Shown in pieces: positions 29,901 through 41,900 of a stretch of 50,709 nucleotides of DNA. Within the stretch, counting starts at the first letter, position 1; each line of letters begins with the position of its first letter. Below the pieces are notes generated by a model. It ran no database searches. It was given only the letters and a program-made list of their open reading frames with translations, and was not told the DNA's origin. Source of the stretch: Cymbomonas tetramitiformis (lineage: Eukaryota; Chlorophyta; Pyramimonadophyceae; Pyramimonadales; Pyramimonadaceae); NCBI GenBank assembly GCA_001247695.2, contig LGRX02029209.1:1-50709 (forward strand), given 5' to 3'. The position numbers and the translations under genes are program-made.

Positions 29901-32900
29901 TATCGGCACTCTGATCAGTCTTGGAGCTTGATCAAGGCTGGCCTTGGTTGCTGTGATGACCATCAGGCTGTTAAGGTGAGAACCCAGAAGCTGCTGACAT
30001 TCCATGTCATTTAAATTCGACCAGGTGTCGTTATTAGATTGGCAGTCAGAATCGCGCAGTGATCTGCCCCTCTTCTCCAGGGCACTTGGGGCTCCGAACC
30101 ACTCAGCGTACCACTGTGCACACTCACTGCCTCCTGCGGTAGAACGCCACATACACGGTACCATCGTATAACGCATGGCAGCTGAGATGCATGCCATGGG
30201 CCCTGGCCTTAAATCCTAAACCCTAAACCCTAAACCCCGTAATTTGCTACGGAGGGAAGATTGTGTGGTGCCGCAACTGTCCTTGAGAGAGCCGCCTTAG
30301 GCATCAGTTTCCAACTCCAGCGGTGGCACGCTTTTGCTTTCTCTGCTTCTATCCTGCTGGCTGGTAATGCTCTCAGGGGCGAAATGACCGGTTGGCGACA
30401 TTCGGGGGCAGTTCCGCGGCGCGGCGAGCGCCGGGGAGCTCTACATATTTACATCCAATGTCGAAAATGCCACGTCGATTTGGCGCTACAATCTGCAAGG
30501 CGATCTTCTGAGCAGCCTTGCCTGCCAGCCAGCCAAGTGGTCCCGGGCGGAGTCACTGGGCGCTGCGTGTGATCTAGCGATGTCCTCCCGGCTCCCGGAG
30601 ATCATGTGGTTAGTCCCCCTTCACGTGTGCATTCATGCCGGAACATCAGAGTTGGTCTGTTTGGCGGCGCTTCTCATGGGGCAGCGCTGTCACTTGGACC
30701 ATGGCACTGTGTCCTTTGTGCCGGGTGACGCATAGCGGGCAGTTGACAGCTCTGACTCACCTCATCTACTTTTTGGACGAAACTTCGTGGTTTTTATATA
30801 TGACGTGATTATGGTGACTAACATGTCAGGTGGCTCATATAGCCACGTGAGCGCCGGAGGTGCCTATATGCCCACCTCCGTGACTGCATGGCTATAATTA
30901 TGCCCACCCCCGTGGCAGCATGGCCATATGCCCACCTCCGTGACTGCATGGCTATAATTATGCCCACCCCCGTGACGGCATGGCCATATGCCCACCTCCG
31001 TGACTGCATGTGCTTATGCAGAGCTATGACCGCACCAGTGACTTGAAGGGCTAGGACCACACAGACTGAAGGTTATGACTAAAATTCTTTAGATCTGAAG
31101 GCTATGACAGAGCTGTGTGACAGCGCGCTGCGATCAGCAGCCGTGATTGCAGGGCTTTCAGACCGTTGCAGCGGAATCGGCTGGCCAGTGGATCACAGCG
31201 TGACTAAGGTCAGATCACAGCGTGACTGAAGGGGCTGGGGCGATACCAGCAGCGTGACTGCAGGCTGGCACCTGTTGCCAGCGTGACCAGCGGCAGACCG
31301 CTACAGCTGCAGATCGAAGGTTATGACGGCAGCGTGACCGAAGGGCGGCACCATGACCGAAGGCTACGACGTGACCAAGGGCTGCGACTACAGTGGCACT
31401 GAAGGCTATGACAGCGGTGACTGAAGGGCTATGACTACAGCGGTGACTGAAGGGCTATGCCTACACTGGTGACTGAAGGGCTATGGCTGCGCTGGTCATG
31501 GAGGGGCTATGACTACACCGGTGACAACACCCTCAGGGTGATTTTACAACTGAGCCCAAAGCTCTTATTCCGTAGAAGCAATCTCACGTTGTAGTTCCTG
31601 CTGACAGGCATATCGGCGGCAACGAGGAGCTGTTGGTGGGCGGCCCATTCCTCTTTTCGGCGGCATCATAACTCTCTTGTCTAATCTAATTCCCTGACAT
31701 ACGCAGCTTGACAGTTACCCATGCCCTCACATCTGATCTGCTTACCGTGCAGGCAATTCACATGCAATTTGACAGCCTCCCCTGCGATTCAGACATTCCG
31801 GTACCAATCATGGTGCGGTGCTCTCGGACCCATTTGCTCGTGTGTGCGCCCACCTTGCTAGCCTTGTCATTGGCCGAAGAGCACCGCCTCTCGACGTCCG
31901 TGGCATGTGTCCTCATGGTTTCTGTGAGCTGCGCGCTTCAAGCTGGCGCAGGCCTACCCCTCAGGGGTGTGTTTCAGGGATTGATCCGTTTCGATGCGCT
32001 CCGCTCCTCATGATCTTCCTGCCCACGACGGGGTCGTGGCTACGGTGATGCCAGGGTCGAGAGGCCGGCGGCTTGTCTCTGTTCATGTTGTACCCATATG
32101 TCTTCTCTCCAAATATGGACAAGTATGCAATGGTAAATTATTATGGTAAGCTGTTTGGCAGCGCGTTGCCCTCTGCTTTGTTGCTTGCATGTAAGTGTGC
32201 CCCTCAGATCTGACTGCTCCACTTACACGTCACGCTCAGCTTGTTATGCGCTGTTTATGCACCTCTGAATACTTCCGCAATCCGTGCGATAATGTGCCAT
32301 CATGCGGAGAGTGTGCCAATGAGCAGCGGCACGTATCTGCCCACCTGCCGCCCTTTTGCATTTCGGGGGCATTTTCCATCTGAGAAAATGCGGTACCAAT
32401 CCATCGTCCCTTAAGGATCTTTGCTTCCTTCCTCCTAGGGTCATGCACATCCATGTCATGCCCTCCACGATCCCCCACCCCCTCTGTGTGGCCCACTCTT
32501 CTGCCCTCCCTGATAATGACTCACTTTCATCCCCCGGGGGAATGTACACGCCTTTCGATGGCCTGCTTCCGCCAGGAAGGCGTGTGTTCATGACAGGTTG
32601 AGGAGGAGCTGCCTAGTGTAGGTAGTGTCAGCGGCCTCTGAAACTACCTAGGAGCTGCTGCCTGGTGCAGGTAGTTTCAGCGGCCTGTACTACAAAAACG
32701 AGGAAGCCCCGCAGCATGATGGTGACGAGACACTCGGCATGACATCCTTTCAGACTGCTCAGAATGACCTCAACCACGGCATGGCGGTGGTGGATGGCGA
32801 CATATATGTGTTTGGCTGCGGCGAGGAAGGCGAAGCGGGAGTGCCAGCGAATCACTTCATGACGATGGACTCTGATGCTGTGACTGTGGCACTTCCAAGC

Positions 32901-35900
32901 CTCCCGGACGACTCCGTGTGCTCGCCCAAAGTAAGCCTCCGCGGTCTGTGATGCACGCATGCCACACCTGGTCTGCATGCCCCGGCTGCACCGAGGGTAG
33001 CACGCAATTTCAGACACGCAGTGAATGGCGGCACTATTTACCCACCATGGTAACCGAAGGATTCAGCACACACTTCAGGACTCAGGCTCATTCTGCTGCA
33101 CTGATCTACGGGCTACGTGCGCTGGTGATAGACAATTGCCCAGCCTGGAACCGGAGCATAACGTGCTTCACTGGGTTCACACCCACAACTGCTATTCCCC
33201 CACACACGCAACTACTATACCGTCACACGCGCAACTACTGTTCCTTCACACGCGCAACTACTATTCCTTCACACGCAACTATTCCTCCACACACGCGCAG
33301 CTACTATTCCTCCACACGCGCAACTACTATTCCTCCACACGTGCAACTACTATTCCTCCACACTCGCAACTACTATACCTTCACACGCGCAACTTCTATT
33401 CCTTCACACTCGCAACTACTATTCCTGCACACGCACAACTACTATTCCTCCACACGTGCAACTACTATTCTTCCACACGCGCAACTACTATTCCTCCACA
33501 CTCGCAACTACTATTCCTTCACACGTGCAACTACTATTCCTCCACACGCGCCACTACTATTCCTTCGCACGCGCAACTACTATACCTTCACACGCGCAGC
33601 TACTAATCCTCCACACGCGCAACTACTATTCCTCCACACGCGCAGCTACTATTCCTCCACACTCGAATCTACTATTCCTAAGCCGATCTCCTGAGAGCAA
33701 AGTGGAGGTAAAGGTGTACCGTCTGGCTTGCATGCCGAGAGTCTCGAGTTCTGCGAAGCTTTCTTTGGTTGTTGGTGCTATGCGCGTAACACGCATGCTA
33801 ATTTGCGCATTCAATCGCTGAACCGACAATAGTGGTTCAACAAGGGGGGGTTGCGGTCAAATTGCGTCACGAGTCTGTATCCAGGTACCTTGCGCATATG
33901 GTAGCTCTCCTTTCCACTCTCCCGTATACTTCCCGGACTCACCCTCCTGCCTTTCACCACTCTCTCCCTCGGGTCTCTCCACATTACCTGATTGATGCTT
34001 TCGATTATACTTATACTCCCAAAGAGGCAAGGAGAGGCGCAACAAGTCCACCGGGTTGGGTATGAGTCCATTTGGCATGCTGCGCCGCTGAAAACCTCCG
34101 CGCTGCTTCTCGTATCCACTGCAATGCCAGTGGGCTGGCTTCGTCAGCTGGCCTCATGCTGTTCAGTGCGTGACATACTGTGATGGTCTGGGGCGCCCTC
34201 TGCAGAATCTCATCTGCTTCAGGCAGGCTGAGAGCACCGGCAAGGAGTACTCTCTCACCTGTAACTCGACTTTCGCAGAGATGGCAGGCTGGGGCTGGAC
34301 CACCCCTCCCGTGGTCACCGCAGGCGAGAATGAGGTGCTGGTGTACTGGGAACATTTGGCGAGCACTGGATCAGAGTACAAAGTTGCATACTCTGTGACA
34401 TTCTATACCCCCTTAACATTCTATGTGGTTCGTAAGCTGGCGGTGTATACCATCTCCACAGGGCAGTGGAGTGTGCATACCGTCACCGGCTCGGGCACAG
34501 CTGCAAGGCCCCAGGTAGCGTATGCCTCAACTCTGTCCGGGGCTGGGCCACGTCCCTGTGCCTCACAACCAGGTTCAACCGCCTGATTGCCGGGGTACAG
34601 GCCTACTTTTACTGTTTACCCATCCGAGGAGTACAAGTGTACCTTGCGAGCATTTCGTCTAGCAGGGACTCCCGCATGTAGGCATGCCTGTATGTATGGA
34701 TGAATGCAATCCGAGAGGCCTGGGTTGCGGATAGATGTCAGTAAGGGAGCTTGGTGGCATTGCCTGTAGCTTTCGAATATCAGGGCTGTAAAGTGGAGGT
34801 GTTGCTCTCTCAGTCTCTGTGGGAAACCACGAAGATGAGATGCATGGCTGCCTGCAGTGACGGAGATTCCGTGGTACGCACAGGGACAAGGCCATCGACA
34901 GGTGTTCGCGCGAGGCACGTTGTTTGGGTATGGCGGCTATTATCCGGGGGAGGGCGGCGGCCGTGACGGGCCTGCCGATGAACTTCTGGTGAGTCGCTTC
35001 GGGTCTCCCAATGGCGACTGTGCTGTCTCAATGACGCAGGGCATACGCAGATGCCCGCCATGTCCGTACTTCTGCCACCTCCCCCCTCCATGCTTTCCCC
35101 TCACCTTCTTTGCAACCCAACCGGCAGCGGGCCATGCCGGTGGATGGCACTGCTTAGCCAATCACAATTTGCGCAGCGCAGCAGGACCTGTCAGGATGCC
35201 TGCAGCGCTGAGTGCCAACGGTGTGGTCCCTGCATCTCAAAGGCCTCTGTACCCCCTCAGGCACCGATCACGCCGGTGCAGAGGTAGGGTCAGGAGGGCC
35301 AATCACTGACAAGGGGATGGTGGGGCTGGATGGGACCCCTGGGCGTGCAGGTGTATGATATCACTTCAGGCGCAGTGACGGTGTTACAGACTGCCAAAGA
35401 ACCAGCCCCGGATGTGTCTCGAGGCTTCCATGGTCTGGTGGCGCAGGAGGTGAACGGTATGGTGTTCCTCTTTCTCTCGATGGGATACAGTGGAGGGTAC
35501 GCCAGCATGTTGACAGAGGACCTTTGGATGCTCCGTGTGCCATCTGACGGCAGTCCAACGTGGATCGAGATCCGCACGGACAACACCCCATCCGCACGCT
35601 GGCGCCATCATCTGCTGCTGGTGGAGGATACGCCCCAGCAGAGCACACCGCGGTACGGTGCTTACGGGCACCTAATGCTCCTGGGTGAACCTCCCGCCAG
35701 CCCCCTTCCTTTATCCCGCTCATTTCCATTGCCTCTCTCTCTCTGCATGTTGGCAACCAACTTTGATGCCCCCCCGCCCCCGCCTTCCCCACCGCCAGCG
35801 GCTCTCTGATCCTGCCTCAGATAGCTCATACATCTCGCCATATGCCACATGCTGGCAGCCGCGCCCGCCTGCCATAGCAGGATCTTGACTGAAGCCAAGT

Positions 35901-38900
35901 CTTAAGGCCTGCGGTGCCACGACCAGAGACCCGCTGAGCTGCCAGCAACGTTCTCTTCCCGCCTGGACAAGCAGCTTCCCTGACTGAGACTGAGCTCATT
36001 TGCTGAGGTGCCGCGGATGCGGAGCCCATTGTGCCAGGTGGGGTGGATGAGGCGGACAGTGATTATCATCTCCTGGACATCGAGCCATACATCACAGGAG
36101 CATCAGCAGACACCTCTACCTGGATTACTCAGCCGGTCACAGCACAGCACAGCACCGGCAATGGCCGTGCAGACCAATGGTATATGGCGAATGCCTCCAT
36201 GGTAGCTTACTATCCAAGCAGGTGAGGCCTCCCTACGCCCCACTCTGTGCAGCCCACTCGTGTTCTTTGCCTCGCAACGCTCATTCTGAATCGATGCATC
36301 GTGACCACTGGATGCCCAAGTGTACTGACCAATGTGGGGTTTGGATGTGACGCAGCTCTGAAGGGACGGCCGCGAAGAAAGGTGTTGTGATTGTAGCGCT
36401 CACGAACAGCCACCAGCTCTACACGCTAGAGACGGCCAGAATGCGGGTCCTGGAGCCGCTGGACGGTGGGTTGATCGGGATGACGCTGTCGATCTCGCTC
36501 CAGAACGACCTGCTGCAGCTGATGAACGGCACTTTCGGGCTTCTGCGTGGTATCAGCCTCACCAACACGGCTGCCCAGAAGATGACCATCGAGGGTTTCC
36601 CAGGTGCGACCCCTTCGCCTGAGGCGAGAGCACCTGCAGGGCAGGCTGAGCGCGGCTGAGGCGAGCGCACCTGCAGGGCAGGCTGAGCGCGGCTGAGATG
36701 CAGAGTTTGGGGGTTTGGGGAGCACCAGGTTCGACGACGATGAAAGAAGTGGCCGTGCCCGTCACAATTCTCAGGTGTGACGGGTTCGAAGGCGTGGCGC
36801 TCAAGCTCGAGGGCACACCCTCTTTCAGCCTAATCAATGTGACCATTCGGGACTGCCACAACTCTGACGAGGATGGCGCCGCTCTTTACCTTTCGTCCAT
36901 TGTAAGCGACTGCCCGCTTCTCCAGACGGTGACCGTCATCAACACGACAGCGCCCAACGGCCCTGCGCTGTATGCCGAGCACATCAAATGTCTGATCAAC
37001 GCGAGCAATGTGCATGTCCTTGAGTCCCATGCCGTCTACAGTGGTGGGGCAATGTACCTGTATAACGCAAACCTAAATGTGAGTCTCGGCTCGCTCACTC
37101 AGTGCTCAGCAAACAAGGGAGGTGCAGTTTACCTGGTGGACAGCTATCTGGACTTGTCCGATGTCAGTATCTCTAATAATCAGGCCATCATCATGGTGAT
37201 GAGTGGACGGCGTGTTCTCCCGGAGGGTGGCGGCATTGCGATGTACCTTTCCTGGCTCAATGCAAAAGGTGTGTGGTTGTGTGCGGCCTCAATTGGCACG
37301 TCTCCCACCTCGCCATAGGCCGCGCCCGCTCTGAAGGCCTTGCCATCTCGATGTCTACTTTGGAGGCGGCCTCTCCAACGCATGCTTTGCACAATTCGCC
37401 CCTCACCCATCACATGCCCCGACCCTTAGCCCCTCCCCTGTCTCCCCTGCACCTTTGCCCCCGGGCATCTGTCCTGCTTGAGATCGCTTTCACCCCCTCT
37501 CCCTGCTCCGGGGCCTCAAATTGGCATGCACCACGCCGTCTCGACTGTAACAGCCATCGTAGATGCTAGAAGCGAAACTTTGCGATCTAGCATATTCCAC
37601 GCCGGATCCAGCAGAACAACACGCACCCGGGCAAGGCCGCCCCGCGATGCCATGTGGCCTCCGCAGAGAGGGGGGCCATGTCGCTCAATTGCGTGCGCCA
37701 CGTGGGGGCTGATCAGCAGTGCGTGCCGCAGGCTGCGTCATGACCGACAATATCGCAATGTACGGTTATGGTGGCGGGCTGTACTCATCCGATAGCTCCT
37801 TCGACGCGCCCAACGGTGAGCGCGCTGTGACCCTTACAGCCATCAGCCTGTTCAACAACAGAGCATTATATGGCGGTGGTTTCTTCTCGATGGTCTCCTT
37901 CATCTATCTTGTCGAATGTCAGCTGTCAAGTAACCTGGCCGATAAGGAAGGCGCCGCCGGTTTTCTTGCCGAAAGCTATTTAATCGAATCCGGAAGCTCG
38001 GTGGTGTACAACCAGGCAACGAACGGCGGGGGATTTGGTGTGTGCCCCGTTTACCCCCTTTGCCCCGGCCCTATTAGCCAACTGGTAGGCTGCCCCCGTC
38101 CTCCAAGGCCTCTTGGGGGGCCTATTGCGTTTAAGGATCAAAGTACAGAGAAAGATACCTGGCTGTGTCACAAATAATGCACATCCGACGCCTGCAGCGG
38201 GTGTGGGGAGTGGCGTGATGCTTGAAAGTGGGTTCCGGGAGTGCCGCAGTTTGGTACTTGTATTGATCACGGGATGCCGCCTGAGGCTCAAACTGGATTC
38301 AAAAGTGCACGTCGCGCATGTGATTGTTGTGATTGGGTGGGGCGGGTGGGTTGATCAGCGCTTGAGATCCACCGTGGGGCCACCTTGGTTGATGTGATTG
38401 GGTGGGGCGGGTGGGTTGATCAGCGCTTGAGATCCACCGTGGGGCCACCTTGGTTGATGTGATTGGGTGGGGCGGAGGGTTGATCAGCGCTTGAGATCCA
38501 CCGTGGGGCCACCTTGGTTGATGTGATTGGGGGCGGGTTGGTTGATCAGCGCTTGAGATCCACCGTGGGGCCACCTTGGTTGATGTGATTGGGTGGGGCG
38601 GGTGGGTTGATCAGCGCTTGAAATCCACCGTGGGGCCACCTTGGTTGATGTGATTGGGTGGGGCGGGTGGGTTGATCAGCGCTTGAGATCCACCGTGGGG
38701 CCACCTTGGTTGATGTGATTGGGTGGGGCGGGTGGGTTGATCAGCGCTTCAACGCCACCGTGAGGCCACCTTGGCTGGCACGTTATTTCACGCCAACGTT
38801 GCAGCCACTTTGACTAAACGAAGTAGTGTCTACGGAGATGGCGGAGCGCTGTACATCGAAAGTGGGTATGACACGGACGCGATCGTGAATGTCACAGGAG

Positions 38901-41900
38901 GACAGCTGCTCTCCAACAGTGCCCAACGAGGGGGCGGACTTGCCCAGCGCTGTGACCCAGATTGTGTACTGATAGCATTCTTCGAAACCGCTGTGGCAGA
39001 CTGCACTGCAGTGGCAGGCGGAGGTGGCGGACTTTACTACGACAGAGCCAGCTCGCCCCCGTACATCGTTTGCAACAATGCGGTGATGCCGATGGGAACA
39101 TACTGCAGCAGCTGGACCGGCAACCAGGCGACTGGCGGTGGCTATGGCCCGGACGCTGCAACCCCTGCAATCTCCTTGGTGCTTCTGCAGCCTGACATTA
39201 ATGCTTCGAGCGGGGGAGCACTCCTTGATCTTCTGGTAAGGCGACGCTTACCTCCACCATGATCTCCTCCTGCAGTTCCCCCCTGGCCGCCTCCACGCCT
39301 AACACCCCCTGCTGCGTTAGGGTCTGGCGGCAGAGGAACGGCTTTCTTCGGCTTCGTGCGGCTAATTTGGGAATGGGAAGTTGTTATGGCTCAACCTCGT
39401 TCAAGCCTGTTGACTACTATTAAGCTCTAGCACTTGGAGGTTCCATACTGGAAGACTGTCTTTTGAATGTCTGCGTCTGTGGCAACTGACCCACCGCCCG
39501 CCTGCCCCTCTCCGTTCACACGCTTTGTTTATGCAGGCATGCGTGTAGTTGCTGGTGCGTGTGACAGCTGCCGAGGAGTGACCTTTGGGATTCCACTGGC
39601 GTTGTGGATTCTGCTGTCATGCGGCATTCTTCAACCGCGTGCTGACGCGCTTACCGCAGTACCCCATCACAGTAACGGTATTTAGCTTGGTCTCAACCGG
39701 AGTACAGGAAGCTCACTTTGGCCTAGAGCTGCTTTGCCTCGGATGCTTGGTAGGGCAAGGGCACTGGCCGGTGCGCTGAACAGGCCAGGGTCTGGCCACC
39801 TAAGTGGGTGCTCGGTGTGGGGAGATGGTTGGGCGTCTAGGTGCTGGCCAACGATGCGTTTGGTATGGTAGTCTCGACTGGGGACACCAGCAACGTGGTG
39901 GTGGAATTAAGTCCGGTGGCCTCCAATTCGTGCAAAGATGCCTGCCTGCCTCACTGCAAGGACCAATCGGGTGTGTGCCTCAGTGGGTCAGACCGCGTGA
40001 CGTTGAAAAGCGGATGGTGGCGGGTGGAGGGCCTGATACTGTATGCACTCCCCGGACGCTACACGCTCCAGGCGACCAGCTTTGGGCTGACGACTGCGCT
40101 CTTCAATGTCACGGTGCGCAACTGCACGGCTGGGGAGTTCCTCAGTGATGACACAACGTGCCAGGCGTGCCAGGCGGGGACATACATCGCGCCCTGGGCG
40201 GGTGATTCGCAATCCGACGCCACAGCGTGGTGCCCGCCATGCCCGGCGGGAACCTACGGCAGGGATCCTCCCGGACAACTCTGTACGCCGTGTCCTGCCG
40301 GTAAGTCGTTCGCCATCTCACATCCCATGACTGCTGCTTGAGCTGCAAACAGGCACCCCCCGAAACACCCGTCCCAAAGTGTCCACGGCCTCGCTGCGCA
40401 GCTATTGTTGGATCAAGCAACGAGGGCGAGGGAAGCGCGCGCCGGTGCCTCGTCGTGCAGGAACTTATCAAAATCTGCTTCAAGCAGCAAGCCGGGAGGA
40501 CTGCCTGGAATGTGCAATGAATTATATCAGCATGGCTGGGGCAAGCCAGTGCATCCCCTGCGGCGCAAATGCCGAGTCGACCACAGAGTCTACCTGCATC
40601 TGCAGTCCAGGCTACATCGACCTCAACGCGCCTCCGCCCGCCGCCCCCTCGCCGATCAATGGATCCTCTGCAGCATCAGTGGGCACACTGAGAGCGCGGA
40701 GGCTGATGCAAGAAGAAGTTTCCTCGTGGAACGCGTCCCACCAGGCGCCCACAAACGCTCCCACCACCGCCTTCGTAGGTGGCCTGCCGGAATGCTCGGA
40801 GTGCCCGAGGGGGTACTTTTCCTTTGGAGGGAGCACGGCGGTCTGTACCGCGTGTAACGCCGGCACCTTTTCCAGTGCGGCGGCGGCGCCCTCAAGTGAC
40901 TCGTGCATCACCTGCCCCGCCGGCCACTTCAGCCTCGAAGGCGCGTACGCTTGCGCGGAGTGCCCCAATGGTGCCCAAGAGCACTCCTCCTTCACGAGCT
41001 GTGAAGCCAATGGACCGTATGATGCGGGCGTCACAGTGGACTTCGATGTGCAGCTTGCTGCCACCACCGCACCCAATCAGGTGAGAGCACTGTTCCGCGA
41101 GTACCTGCCCGCCATCGTTGCGCCCAACGTGCCAGGTACGCTGTTTTCTGTGACCAGCCAATAGCTCCGCGCCCCCCAAAAATGGAACACCAGTTGGTCC
41201 TCGAACCCTGGCGTCATGCAAGAGGCCCCCATCTGGGTTATAGTCGGCCCCTCCTGTGCCAGACCGAAGCGCCTTGAGGAGGGGGGGAGGCAAGGTCTGA
41301 GTGCTGGAAGCAAGATGAGCCGTGGAGAAGGAGCAGGGTACCTAGCAAACGGGAATTGGAGACACGTCTCCTTTGCAGCGGCAAGCCTCCCATGCTGTTT
41401 GCCCGCAGGTCATAGCCACATCCGGTGCTGAGCTGGCATGGGGCCCTTGTGGTGCGACATCTGCAGACTATGGCATACAACCTCACGGACACCAGGACGG
41501 GGACAGTGGCGGCCAGCGGCCCTGCTGCCACCTCTGATAAGAATGACGATCCTAATTTATTTTCCTTCTCAGTGAATCACACGGTACCCGGATGGTACCT
41601 GGTATCAGTACAGGTGGCAGGCGCGCGCCTGGTTGGCTACGGTTACGAGTTGCAGGTGGCCCCTGCGGTGGCACATGCGGCGCGCTCCACGGTTCGGATG
41701 ACGGGATGCAGCGAGAGTGCGGTCTGCAAGAACACGACGGTGGACACCGACGAGGACTTCGTGGTGCGCCTGTATGACGTGTACGGCAATCCGCAGCTCG
41801 GGTCCCGGGGGTTCGTCTATTTCAGCGGCGACACCGCAAGTGGCGAGCCGAGCGAATCTAGCACGGAAGTGTTCCGCAATCCCACCTCCAACCTGCACAC

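Noticed and set aside
33205..33678. A CRISPR-like array
   Set aside because: Units are contiguous with no unique spacers, and the context is an intron of a eukaryotic gene.
32918..33694. Thr/Tyr/His-rich frames of 193-258 codons
   Set aside because: They are by-products of the ~23-bp minisatellite, which stays open in all three plus-strand frames.
39467..39780. A possible extra exon with hydrophobic peptide
   Set aside because: Exon ends 39235 and 39841 already join in phase 0 and give a sensible peptide (LLDLL-VLANDAFG); the candidate has stops or wrong phase.
41081..41135. Extending the Cys-rich exon to the GT at 41136
   Set aside because: That donor leaves phase 1, which no usable acceptor near 41409-41467 fits; CAG/GTGAGA at 41080/41081 fits.
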